Assembly: GCF_014268755.2 (NCBI RefSeq)
Contig: NZ_CP077093.1
Location: 868,001 to 932,000 of the forward strand
Direction of reading: 5' to 3'
Length of the DNA: 64,000 nt
Source of the DNA: Pseudomonas vanderleydeniana
Lineage (GTDB): Bacteria > Pseudomonadota > Gammaproteobacteria > Pseudomonadales > Pseudomonadaceae
Shown: piece by piece, positions 28,796 to 37,235 of the stretch
Position numbering within the stretch: position 1 is the stretch's first letter
Layout of the letters: the number at the start of each line of letters is the position of its first letter
Translations under genes and position numbers: made by a program
The notes under the pieces: generated by a model
The model's database searches: none
What the model was told of the DNA's origin: nothing
The model's input: the letters and a program-made list of their open reading frames with translations, nothing else

Positions 28796-29539
28796 TCATG
28801 CCGATTGCAGGGCGGTTGCCAAGGCGGCGAGTGTTTCCTCAAGCGTCTGGAACTCGCGGTCTACTGCGGGCAGCGGGGGACGCTTGAGGATCAGCACCGG
28901 CACCGAGCGTTCCCGGGCCACTTGCAGCTTGGGTTCGGTGGCGCCGCTACCGCTGTTCTTACTGATCAGCACGTCGATTGCCCGCTGTTCGAACAGGACC
29001 CGCTCGTCGTCCAGGTGAAAGGGGCCGCGGGCGCCGATCACTTCACAGCGCTCGTTGCCAGGGTAGGGGTCGAGGGCCCGCAGGGTCCAGAATTGCCCTT
29101 CGGGAATTTCGTCCAGGTGTTGCAACGGCTCGCGGCCGAGGGTGAACAGCGGTCGGCGGAACGGCCCGAGGGCTTCGACCAGTTCGGCCCAGTCCGTCAC
29201 TTCCCGCCAGTCGTCGCCGGGTTCGGCCACCCACGCCGGACGGCGCAGGGCCCAGCAGGGAATGCCACTCGACTGCGCGGCCGCCGCCGCGTTGCGACTG
29301 ATCTGCGCGGCGTAGGGATGGGTGGCGTCGAGCAGCAGTTCGATACCCTGTTCGCGGATGAACTGCGCGAGGCCTTCGGCGCCGCCGTAGCCGCCGACCC
29401 GCACCTGGCAACGCAGGTCCGTGGGGACCCGGCCGACGCCGGCCAGGCTGTAGATGTGCGGCGGCCCGAGCGTGCGGGCCAGCGCCAGGGCTTCGGTGAC
29501 ACCGCCCAGCAACAGCAGGCGCCTGATCGGCTTGTTCAT
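28796..29539 (-). CDS. cobK: Cobalt-precorrin-6A / precorrin-6A reductase
   Basis: A 247-residue NADPH-dependent reductase of corrin ring synthesis. The N-terminal nucleotide-binding opening [19 protein letters not shown] and the catalytic-region [16 protein letters not shown] are typical, as is the late [21 protein letters not shown] motif. Its ATG overlaps the stop of cbiD by four bases, so translation is coupled in a cobL-cbiD-cobK operon. The length is normal. Confidence 0.92.
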   Translation of the reverse strand: MNKPIRRLLLLGGVTEALALARTLGPPHIYSLAGVGRVPTDLRCQVRVGGYGGAEGLAQFIREQGIELLLDATHPYAAQISRNAAAAAQSSGIPCWALRRPAWVAEPGDDWREVTDWAELVEALGPFRRPLFTLGREPLQHLDEIPEGQFWTLRALDPYPGNERCEVIGARGPFHLDDERVLFEQRAIDVLISKNSGSGATEPKLQVARERSVPVLILKRPPLPAVDREFQTLEETLAALATALQSA

Positions 29540-30633
29540 TGAAATGCTCCGGAATGGCCGACGATGCCGCCCTGGCGATCGATGGCGAAAACCTCCACTT
29601 GTACCTGGGCCGGGACCACGCTGCGGGCGAAGTCCAGGGCGTGCTGGCAGACCGCGTCGCCGAGGGCGACACCGGCGGCGCTGGCCAGGGCCAGGGCCTG
29701 CTGGCTGGTGTTGGCCTGGCGAATGGCCTCTTGCAGGGCCTCGTCGGCCCCCACGGCCGCCGCCCAGTCGGCCAGTTGTGGCAGATCGATGCTCGAGTGC
29801 CGGCTGTGCAGGTCCATGTGCCCGGCCGCCAGCTTGCTGATCTTGCCGAAGCCGCCACACAGGCTCAATTTATCCACAGGCACCTTGCGCAGGTGCTTGA
29901 GCACGGCCCCGACGAAGTCGCCCATTTCGATCAGGGCGATCTCCGGCAGGTCGTAGACCCGGCGCATGGTGTCCTCGCTGGCGTTGCCGGTGCAGGCGGC
30001 GATGTGCAGGTAGCCGTTGGTCCTGGCAACGTCGATACCCTGGTGGATCGAGGCGATATAGGCCGAGCAGGAAAACGGCCGGACGATACCGCTGGTGCCG
30101 AGAATCGACAGGCCGCCGAGGATGCCCAGGCGCGGATTCATGGTTTTCAGCGCCAGCGCCTCGCCGCCCTCGACGTTGACGGTCACCGAGAAGCCGCCGC
30201 TGTAGGCGTGCTCGGCCGCCAGTTGCTGCAGGTGGTCGGTGATCATCTTGCGCGGCACCGGGTTGATCGCCGGTTCACCGACGGCCAGCACCAGCCCTGG
30301 GCGAGTGACGGTGCCGACGCCGCTGCCGGCATGGAAGCTGACGCCAGGCTCTGCGGTCAGCCGCACCCGCGAGTACAGCAGGGCACCGTGGGTGACATCC
30401 GGATCGTCGCCGGCATCCTTGAGGGTTCCGGCTTCGGCGCCGTCCTCATGCAGGCGGCAGAACTCCAGGCGCATTTCGACCTGCTTGCCCTTGGGCAGGA
30501 TGATCTGCACCGCATCGTGGCGGACGCCGCCGAGCAGCAGGCGCGCCGCTGCCAGGGCGGTGGCGGTGGCACAACTGCCGGTGGTCAGGCCGCTGCGCAG
30601 GGGCGCGGGTTGTTCGGCGGTTTCGTCACGCAT
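29536..30633 (-). CDS. cbiD: Cobalt-precorrin-5B C1-methyltransferase CbiD
   Basis: A 365-residue SAM-dependent methyltransferase that methylates C1 of the corrin ring. The N-terminal motif [20 protein letters not shown] and the [17 protein letters not shown] motif near residue 170 are diagnostic. CbiD belongs to the oxygen-independent route, whereas CobG (also present here) belongs to the oxygen-dependent route. Pseudomonads that lack CobF appear to use CbiD in its place. It lies between cobL and cobK in one operon. Confidence 0.95.
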   Translation of the reverse strand: MRDETAEQPAPLRSGLTTGSCATATALAAARLLLGGVRHDAVQIILPKGKQVEMRLEFCRLHEDGAEAGTLKDAGDDPDVTHGALLYSRVRLTAEPGVSFHAGSGVGTVTRPGLVLAVGEPAINPVPRKMITDHLQQLAAEHAYSGGFSVTVNVEGGEALALKTMNPRLGILGGLSILGTSGIVRPFSCSAYIASIHQGIDVARTNGYLHIAACTGNASEDTMRRVYDLPEIALIEMGDFVGAVLKHLRKVPVDKLSLCGGFGKISKLAAGHMDLHSRHSSIDLPQLADWAAAVGADEALQEAIRQANTSQQALALASAAGVALGDAVCQHALDFARSVVPAQVQVEVFAIDRQGGIVGHSGAFQ

Positions 30634-30666
30634 GCGATCGTGCTCCGGCTCCAGGCGAGGCGGGGT

Positions 30667-31869
30667 TCAAGGCTTCAGCACCTCGAGCAGGGTGATGGGC
30701 AGCGCCTGGCGCCAGGTGTCGAAATCACCCAGGGGCTGGGCCTGGGCAACATGGATACGGGTCAGCTCGCCGCCATGCTGCTGCCGCCAGTTCATCAACA
30801 GCAGTTCGCTTTGCAGGGTCACGGCATTGGCCACCAGCCGTCCGCCGGGCTTGAGCCGGGCCCAGCAGGTCTCCAGCACGCCGGGGACGGTCACGCCGCC
30901 ACCGATGAAGATCGCATCCGGCGGCTCCAGTCCGTCCAGCGCCTGTGGAGCACTGCCGCGGACCAGGCGCAGGCCGGGGACGCCGAGGGCATCGCGGTTG
31001 TGCTCGATCAGTTGCTGGCGGCCGGCGTCCGCTTCGACGGCTATCGCCCGGCACGCGGGGTGGGCGCGCATCCATTCGATGCCGATGGAGCCGCTGCCGG
31101 CGCCCACGTCCCAGAGCAGTTCACCCGGGACCGGCGCGAGACGCGCCAGCGTGATGGCGCGCACGTCGCGCTTGGTCAGTTGGCCGTCATGCTGGAACGC
31201 GGCGTCCGGCAGCCCGCCAATGCGCGACAGGCGTGGCGTGGCCGGGTCGGCCTGGCATTCGACGGCCACCAGGTTGAGGCGGGCGAACGGTTGTTCCTGC
31301 CAGTCCCGGGCGAGGCTATCGACCTGCCGCTCCAGCGGGCCGCCGAGGTGTTCCAGCACGCTGATGCGGCTGGGCCCGAAACCGCGTTCGCGCAGCAGTG
31401 CGGCGATGGCCGCGGGGCTCTGCTCGTCGTTGCTCAGTACCAGCAGGCGCACGCCGGTGTGCAGTTGCGCACTGAGGGCGGCGACGGGGCGGGCGACCAC
31501 CGACAGGCACGCCACGTCCTGCAAGGCCCAGCCCAGGCGGGCGGCGGCCAGCGAATAGGCGGATGGGGCCGGCAGCACGCGCATGTGCGTGGTGTCGAGT
31601 TGGCGCGACAGGCTGGCACCGACGCCGAACAGCATCGGATCGCCGCTGGCCAGCACGCACACCGGCGTGCCCCGCAGGGCCAGCACCGGTTCGAGGGAGA
31701 ACGGACTTGGCCAGGCCAGGCGCTCGGCGGCAACGCTCGGCGGCAGCAGGTCGAGCTGGCGTTGCCCGCCGAATACCCGTGTCGCGCCCAGCAGGGCCTG
31801 CCGCGCGTGTTCGCCGAGGCCATCGAAGCCGTCTTCACCGATTCCCACTACTGTCAGCCAGGGCGCCAT
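30667..31869 (-). CDS. cobL: Precorrin-6Y C5,15-methyltransferase (CbiE-CbiT fusion) CobL
   Basis: A 400-residue bifunctional enzyme. The CbiE half (about 1-200) begins [20 protein letters not shown] and carries [17 protein letters not shown], typical of class III tetrapyrrole methyltransferases. The CbiT half (about 210-400) has a class I SAM motif ([20 protein letters not shown]) and the decarboxylase-type [14 protein letters not shown]. It methylates C5 and C15 and decarboxylates the C12 acetate. The start at 31869 follows a GAGGA site. It is the first gene of the minus-strand cob operon, divergent from cobG across 136 bases. Confidence 0.95.
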   Translation of the reverse strand: MAPWLTVVGIGEDGFDGLGEHARQALLGATRVFGGQRQLDLLPPSVAAERLAWPSPFSLEPVLALRGTPVCVLASGDPMLFGVGASLSRQLDTTHMRVLPAPSAYSLAAARLGWALQDVACLSVVARPVAALSAQLHTGVRLLVLSNDEQSPAAIAALLRERGFGPSRISVLEHLGGPLERQVDSLARDWQEQPFARLNLVAVECQADPATPRLSRIGGLPDAAFQHDGQLTKRDVRAITLARLAPVPGELLWDVGAGSGSIGIEWMRAHPACRAIAVEADAGRQQLIEHNRDALGVPGLRLVRGSAPQALDGLEPPDAIFIGGGVTVPGVLETCWARLKPGGRLVANAVTLQSELLLMNWRQQHGGELTRIHVAQAQPLGDFDTWRQALPITLLEVLKP

Positions 31870-32005
31870 CTAGAATCCTCAAAACGCAACGTTCCGACCG
31901 GCAGTCTTTTCATGCCTTCGGACAAAGCAGGCATAATACCGCGCCTTCGAAGGCGAAACGCCTTTCGATGACAACGAACACTTCCCCCTGACGTCGGTTG
32001 CCCCC

Positions 32006-33358
32006 TTGAACGAACACCCGCTTGCCAACGCTGTCCGCCCCTCGGCCTGTCCGGGGTTGCTGCGCATCGTCCCGGCGCTGGATGGCGGCATCTGCCGGAT
32101 CAAGCTGGCGGGCGGGGTGATCAGTGCCGCCCAGGCCCGGGCCGTGGCTCAGCTCGCGGCGCGGCATGCCGGCGGGGTGATCGAGGCGACCAATCGGGCC
32201 AACCTGCAGATTCGCGGGATCGGCGCGCAGCATCAGGCGCTGATCGACGGTCTGCTGGCTGCCGGTCTCGGACCGACGAGCGCGGCACTGCCTTCGCTGG
32301 CCCAGGCCAGCGCTGCCGATGACGTGCGTAACCTGATGCTCAGCCCCAGCGCCGGCATCGATGCGCGGATGTTGATCGATACACGTCCATTGGCCGAGCG
32401 GATTCTCGCCAGCCTGCAGGGCCAGCCGCGCTTTCACGAGTTGTCGGCGAAGTTCGCCATCCAGCTCGATGGCGGCGAGGCCCTGGCGATGCTCGAACAT
32501 CCCCATGACCTGTGGCTGTCGGCCCTGCTGATCGAGAACCGCCCGTACCTGGCCTTCGGTCTCGCCGGCTGTCCGGCCCACGACCTGCCCCTGGCAGCGG
32601 TGCCGCTGGAACAGGGGCATGCGCTGGTGGTGGCGGTGCTGGAGCTGTTCCTCGACCTGGCCCGTCCGGAGCAGACCCGCATGCGGCATCTGCTGGCGGA
32701 GGTGCCGGCCGAGGCGTTCCTTGCACAACTGGTCGCGCGCGGCGGTATCGAGCCGATTGCCGTCGGTGACTGGCAGCGGCTGGCCGCCATCGGGTTGCTG
32801 CACGTGGGGACTTATCCACAGCGCCAGCCTAGCCTGGTGCATGTCGGTGCCGTGTTTCCCCTGGGCCGCCTCGATTCGGCGATGCTCGAGGGCGTGGCTG
32901 GACTGGCGCAGCAATTGGGCGACGGCAGCCTGCGCCTGACGCCCTGGCAAAGCCTGCTGCTGCCGGGGATCCGCGAAGAACACGCGGGCCAGGCCAGCAC
33001 CCGGCTAGAACAGCTGGGCCTGCTTTGCGAGGCTGACCAGCCGCTGGCGCGGATCATTGCCTGCACCGGTTCCGCCGGCTGTGCCAAGGGCCTGGCCGAT
33101 ACCAAGGCCGACGCGCGGCGGCTGGCAACCCTCCTGGCTGGCCGAGCCCAGGACGTGCACCTGTCCGGCTGCCAGCGCTCCTGCGCCGCCGCCCATGTGG
33201 CGCCGGCCACGCTGCTGGCGACCAGCCCCGGCCACTATGACCTCTATTTCCGCGATGCAGCCCAGCCCGGCTTCGGCCTGCTGCAGGCGCGCAATCTTAC
33301 TATTGATGCGGCGGGCGCCCTGCTCGAAGCCCGCTCACGGAGCAGTACCGATGATTGA
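32006..33358 (+). CDS. cobG: Precorrin-3B synthase CobG
   Basis: A 450-residue oxygen-dependent monooxygenase related to sulfite/nitrite reductases. The Fe4S4 cysteines are visible as CTGSAGC and, about 38 residues later, SGCQRSCAAAH near the C-terminus. It uses molecular oxygen to hydroxylate precorrin-3A at C20, marking the aerobic route. The start is TTG at 32006, giving MNEHPLANAVRPSACPG; a weak ribosome site makes it less certain than most starts here. It overlaps cobH by eight bases. No cobalamin riboswitch (GCCACTG box) was seen in the divergent leader. Confidence 0.92.
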   Translation: MNEHPLANAVRPSACPGLLRIVPALDGGICRIKLAGGVISAAQARAVAQLAARHAGGVIEATNRANLQIRGIGAQHQALIDGLLAAGLGPTSAALPSLAQASAADDVRNLMLSPSAGIDARMLIDTRPLAERILASLQGQPRFHELSAKFAIQLDGGEALAMLEHPHDLWLSALLIENRPYLAFGLAGCPAHDLPLAAVPLEQGHALVVAVLELFLDLARPEQTRMRHLLAEVPAEAFLAQLVARGGIEPIAVGDWQRLAAIGLLHVGTYPQRQPSLVHVGAVFPLGRLDSAMLEGVAGLAQQLGDGSLRLTPWQSLLLPGIREEHAGQASTRLEQLGLLCEADQPLARIIACTGSAGCAKGLADTKADARRLATLLAGRAQDVHLSGCQRSCAAAHVAPATLLATSPGHYDLYFRDAAQPGFGLLQARNLTIDAAGALLEARSRSSTDD

Positions 33359-33977
33359 TTACATCCGCGATGGTCAGGAGATCTATCGCAATTCCTTCGC
33401 GATCATTCGCGCGGAGGCGAACCTGGCGCGTATCCCCGCCGACCTGGAAAAGCTGGCCGTACGGGTGATCCACGCCTGCGGCATGGTCGATGCCATCGAC
33501 GGCCTGCAGTTCTCGCCGGGTGCCGGCAAGGCCGGGCGCGAAGCCCTGGCGGCCGGGGCGCCGATTCTCTGCGATGCGCGGATGGTCTCCGAAGGCATCA
33601 CGCGCGCCCGCCTGCCGGCCAACAACCAGGTGATCTGCACCCTGCGCGACGAACAGGTGCCGGCGCTGGCGGCGGAGCTGGGCAATACCCGCTCGGCCGT
33701 CGCCCTGGAACTGTGGCGGCCGTACCTCGAAGGCAGCGTGGTGGTGATCGGCAATGCCCCGACCTCGCTGTTCTACCTGCTGGAAATGCTCGATGCCGGC
33801 GCGCCGAAGCCGGCGTTGATCCTCGGTTTCCCGGTGGGCTTCGTCGGCGCCGCCGAATCCAAGGCGATGCTGGCCGCCGACAGCCGTGGCGTGCCGTTCG
33901 TGATCATGCAGGGTCGCCTCGGCGGCAGCGCCATGGCCGCCGCGGCCGTCAACGCCCTCGCCACGGAGGTGGAATGA
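33351..33977 (+). CDS. cobH: Precorrin-8X methylmutase CobH
   Basis: A 208-residue isomerase that migrates a methyl group from C11 to C12 to form hydrogenobyrinic acid. The catalytic histidine is in [12 protein letters not shown] (residue about 43), and further signatures are [14 protein letters not shown] and [16 protein letters not shown]. It starts inside the last codons of cobG and overlaps cobI by four bases (ATGA), indicating a tightly coupled cobGHIJ operon. Confidence 0.95.
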   Translation: MIDYIRDGQEIYRNSFAIIRAEANLARIPADLEKLAVRVIHACGMVDAIDGLQFSPGAGKAGREALAAGAPILCDARMVSEGITRARLPANNQVICTLRDEQVPALAAELGNTRSAVALELWRPYLEGSVVVIGNAPTSLFYLLEMLDAGAPKPALILGFPVGFVGAAESKAMLAADSRGVPFVIMQGRLGGSAMAAAAVNALATEVE

Positions 33978-34708
33978 TGCAGCAGCCTGGACGTCTGATT
34001 GGCCTCGGTGTGGGGCCGGGTGATCCGGAACTGATCACCGTGAAGGCGCTGCGCCTGCTGCGCGAGTCGCCGGTGGTGGCGTATTTCGTTGCCAAGGGCA
34101 AGAAAGGCAATGCCTTCGGCATCATCGAAGGTCATCTGCAGCAGGCCCAGACCCTGCTGCCGTTGGTTTACCCGGTGACCACCGAGGTCTTGCCGGCCCC
34201 TCTGTCCTACGAGCAGGTGATCAGCGACTTCTACGACGAAGCCAGCCTGGAGGTGGCCGCGCATCTGGACGCCGGCCGCGACGTGGCGGTGATCTGCGAA
34301 GGTGATCCGTTCTTCTACGGCTCGTACATGTACCTGCATGACCGCCTGGCCGAGCGCTATGAGACGCAAGTGATCCCTGGGGTCTGCTCGATGCTCGGTG
34401 GCGCCTCGGTGCTCGGTGTGCCGCTGGTGTACCGCAACCAGAGCCTGTCGGTGCTCTCCGGTGTACTGCCCCACGACGAGCTCAAGCGCCGCCTGGCCGA
34501 TGCCGATGCGGCCGTGGTGATGAAGCTGGGCCGCAACCTGCCGAAGGTACGCGAGGTGCTGAACGAGCTGGGTCTGGCCGGGCGTGCGCTGTACGTGGAG
34601 CGGGCCACCATGGCCAACCAGAAGATTGTCCCGCTCGCGGAGGTCGACCCGATGTCCTCGCCGTACTTCTCGCTGATCATCGTGCCCGGCGAACGGTGGC
34701 AGGGATGA
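33974..34708 (+). CDS. cobI: Precorrin-2 C20-methyltransferase CobI
   Basis: A 244-residue class III SAM methyltransferase. Motifs are [20 protein letters not shown] at the N-terminus, [17 protein letters not shown] (the SAM-binding GDPxxYG loop) and [20 protein letters not shown]. It converts precorrin-2 to precorrin-3A. Two adjacent ATG codons (33974 and 33977) can both start it; the first overlaps the cobH stop. The gene also overlaps cobJ by four bases. Confidence 0.95.
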   Translation: MMQQPGRLIGLGVGPGDPELITVKALRLLRESPVVAYFVAKGKKGNAFGIIEGHLQQAQTLLPLVYPVTTEVLPAPLSYEQVISDFYDEASLEVAAHLDAGRDVAVICEGDPFFYGSYMYLHDRLAERYETQVIPGVCSMLGGASVLGVPLVYRNQSLSVLSGVLPHDELKRRLADADAAVVMKLGRNLPKVREVLNELGLAGRALYVERATMANQKIVPLAEVDPMSSPYFSLIIVPGERWQG

Positions 34709-36408
34709 GCCGCCCGGTACCGGCCATTGTCATCCTCGGCAGTGGCAGCCTGGCGACCGCGCGCCGGCTTCAGCAGATCTATCCGGACGCCCTGATCCAT
34801 GGCCTGGCCGAGCGGGTCGAGGGGGCTGACCGAAGCTATCACGAGTTCGGTGCGACCCTGCGCCAGCTCTACCAGCAGGACACCCCGATCATTGCCCTTT
34901 GCGCCGCCGGGATCGTGATCCGCAGCCTGGCCCCGGTGTTGCTGGAGAAGGGCGCCGAACCGCCGGTACTGGCGGTGGCGGAGGACGGCAGCGCAGTGGT
35001 GCCCCTGCTCGGTGGCCTCGGCGGGGTGAACATCATGGCCCGGGAAATCGCGGCGGGCCTGGGAGTGGCCGCTGCCATCACCACCAGTGGCGAGCTGCGT
35101 TTCGGCACCTGCCTGCTCAATCCGCCGAGCGGATACGCGTTGGCTGACCTGGAACTGGGCAAGCGTTTCGTCTCGGACCTGCTGGCGGGTGAAAGCGTTC
35201 GTATCGAAGGCGATGCCCCCTGGTTGGCCGAAGCACGCCTGCCGCAGGGGCAGGGCGCCAGGCTGTCGATCCACGTAGGCAGCGCCGAGCGCACGCCAGC
35301 AGCCGACGAATTGCTGATCTATCCTCGCTGCGTGCTGGCGACGGTGTCGGCGGACGTGCCGGAACTGGCCGAGTGCGTACGTAACGAACTACGCGAGGCT
35401 GGCATCGCGCAACAGTCCCTGGCCTGCCTGTTGGCTGCGGATACGCAGATGGCTGTCCCGGCCTTGCATGAGGCGGCCAGGCAGTTGGGCGTACCGCTGC
35501 GTTTCGTGCCGGTCGAGGCCAGCCTGGAGCAGATGGCGCGCCTGGCCGCGCCTGCGGCTTCGACGCTGCATGTCGGCGCGCGACTGACACTGGCCGTCGC
35601 CGCACAACCGCTGGAGCCTGGGCGGATCGGCCGTCCACGCGGACGCCTGGCGGTGATCGGCCTCGGGCCGGGGGCCGCCGAACTGATGGTGCCAGCGGTC
35701 AGGGCCGAGCTGGATCGGGCCAACGATGTGCTCGGTTACGAGACCTACGTGCGCATGGCCGGCCCATTCCGGGCCGACCAGGTACTGCATTGCACCGACA
35801 ACCGCGAGGAAATGCAGCGTGCCCGGCATGCCTTCGAACTGGCGGCTGCCGGTCGCTCGGTGGTGGTGGTGTCGTCCGGTGACCCGGGGGTGTTCGCCAT
35901 GGCGGCGGCGGTGCTCGAGGCCTTGCACGAGTCCGACGAGCCGAGCTGGCACGGCGTCGAACTGGAGGTGCTGCCCGGTGTTTCCGCTTCGCTGGCCACC
36001 GCGGCCCAGGCCGGGGCACCGTTGGGGCATGACTTCTGCGTGATGTCGCTGTCGGACAACCTCAAGCCCTGGGCGATCATCGAGAAACGCCTCGACCTCG
36101 CCGCCGAGGCCGACCTGGCGCTGGCGTTCTACAACCCGATCTCCCGCTCGCGTCCGTGGCAACTGGGACGGGCGCTGGAGATCGTCGCCCACCATCGCAG
36201 GCCCGAGACTCCGGTGGTACTGGGGCGGGATATCGGTCGCCCAGGGCAGACACTGCGAGTGACCACCCTGGGCGAGCTGACGCCGGACCAGGTCGACATG
36301 CGCACCATGGTCATCGTCGGCTCGTCCACCACCTGCGTGTTTCCCCGCGCCGAGGGTGGCGAATGGGTCTACACGCCGCGTTGGTACGGCGAAAAACCGG
36401 GTTCCTGA
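34705..36408 (+). CDS. cobJ: CbiG-CobJ fusion, precorrin-3B C17-methyltransferase
   Basis: A 567-residue fusion. The N-terminal half (about 1-300) is CbiG-like, with [36 protein letters not shown] and the C-terminal CbiG domain around [19 protein letters not shown]; CbiG opens the delta-lactone ring in the anaerobic route. The C-terminal half (about 310-567) is CobJ, with [39 protein letters not shown] and [20 protein letters not shown], and performs ring contraction and C17 methylation. The fused form is usual in Pseudomonas. It ends eight bases before the convergent marC gene. Confidence 0.93.
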   Translation: MSRPVPAIVILGSGSLATARRLQQIYPDALIHGLAERVEGADRSYHEFGATLRQLYQQDTPIIALCAAGIVIRSLAPVLLEKGAEPPVLAVAEDGSAVVPLLGGLGGVNIMAREIAAGLGVAAAITTSGELRFGTCLLNPPSGYALADLELGKRFVSDLLAGESVRIEGDAPWLAEARLPQGQGARLSIHVGSAERTPAADELLIYPRCVLATVSADVPELAECVRNELREAGIAQQSLACLLAADTQMAVPALHEAARQLGVPLRFVPVEASLEQMARLAAPAASTLHVGARLTLAVAAQPLEPGRIGRPRGRLAVIGLGPGAAELMVPAVRAELDRANDVLGYETYVRMAGPFRADQVLHCTDNREEMQRARHAFELAAAGRSVVVVSSGDPGVFAMAAAVLEALHESDEPSWHGVELEVLPGVSASLATAAQAGAPLGHDFCVMSLSDNLKPWAIIEKRLDLAAEADLALAFYNPISRSRPWQLGRALEIVAHHRRPETPVVLGRDIGRPGQTLRVTTLGELTPDQVDMRTMVIVGSSTTCVFPRAEGGEWVYTPRWYGEKPGS

Positions 36409-36415
36409 ATGGCCT

Positions 36416-37012
36416 TCAAGGCACCAGGTAGCCGCGTACCCCGGTAAAGATGATCTGTGCCGCCAGGGCGCAGACGAACAGCCCCATCAGGCGGCTGACG
36501 ATCTGCAGCCCCTGGTCGCCGAGCAGGCGTTCGATACGGTTCGACAGGTACAGCACCACGCCGACGGTGAAGCTCGCCAGGGCGATACTGACGATGGCGG
36601 TGAGCTTGTCGTCCCAGTGCGGCTGGCTCACGCCCATCACCAGCAGGGCACCGATGGTGCCGGGGCCGACCGTCAGCGGGATGGTCAACGGCACGATGGT
36701 CACGTCCTGCTGCACATTGTCGCTCTGCACCGCGGACTTGCCCTGGGCCATGCCCAGCGCCGAGATGAACAGTACGCTGCCTGCGCCGATGCGGAAAGCG
36801 TCGACGGTGATGCCGAACACGCTGAAAATCACCCGGCCGAACAGGTACAGCAGCACGCTGGAGACCAGGGTGGCGAGGGCGACTTTCCAGGCCAGGCGGC
36901 GGCGTTCCCTGCTGGAGTAACCGCGGGTCAGGCTGATGAAGCAGGACAAGACGAAGAACGGGCTGTAGAGCACCAGCATCTTCAGGTAAACACTGAACAA
37001 CACGTGGAGCAT
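36416..37012 (-). CDS. MarC/UPF0056 family membrane protein
   Basis: A 198-residue inner-membrane protein with six predicted helices. The family signature ALGMAQGKSA in the middle and the PLTIPLTVGPGTIGALLVMG motif (around residues 110-130) are clear; NG/PG-rich helices like these are diagnostic of MarC. The function of MarC proteins is unsettled, despite the historical antibiotic-resistance name. It lies 223 bases downstream of retS on the same strand. The intervening bases hold imperfect palindromes (GGCTTCGCCAGGC / GCCTGGTCTGGCAAGCC) but no evident gene. Confidence 0.85.
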   Translation of the reverse strand: MLHVLFSVYLKMLVLYSPFFVLSCFISLTRGYSSRERRRLAWKVALATLVSSVLLYLFGRVIFSVFGITVDAFRIGAGSVLFISALGMAQGKSAVQSDNVQQDVTIVPLTIPLTVGPGTIGALLVMGVSQPHWDDKLTAIVSIALASFTVGVVLYLSNRIERLLGDQGLQIVSRLMGLFVCALAAQIIFTGVRGYLVP

Positions 37013-37235
37013 GGTCTGAGCTCGAACAGGGGAGGGCCCGGGCAGTCTATCAGGCGCTAGTGGCCTATGTGGCTAATTCGCATACCCCACTCCGGGCCCA
37101 TGGCTTCGCCAGGCTGCGTTGCCATTGCTCGTCGTCGCCCGGCTACGGCTCGTCATGGCGCCTGGTCTGGCAAGCCGCCGGACCCGAATTTGAGTATTCG
37201 AATGAGCCGTACAGGCCATGAGGCCATCTGTCGGC
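37013..37235. other. Intergenic space between retS and marC
   Basis: These 223 bases contain no convincing ORF. They include an imperfect inverted repeat built from ATGGCTTCGCCAGGC and GCCTGGTCTGGCAAGCC (about 37101-37175) and an AT-rich GAATTTGAGTATTCGAATGA stretch near 37187, which may hold the marC promoter or be the remains of a repeat. Confidence 0.4.

Noticed and set aside
29539..31971. 810-codon open frame on the plus strand
   Set aside because: It is antisense to cbiD and cobL, whose protein motifs are clear. High-GC third positions leave long shadow frames.
31870..32005. Cobalamin riboswitch between cobL and cobG
   Set aside because: No GCCACTG B12 box or long structured leader was found in the 136-base gap.
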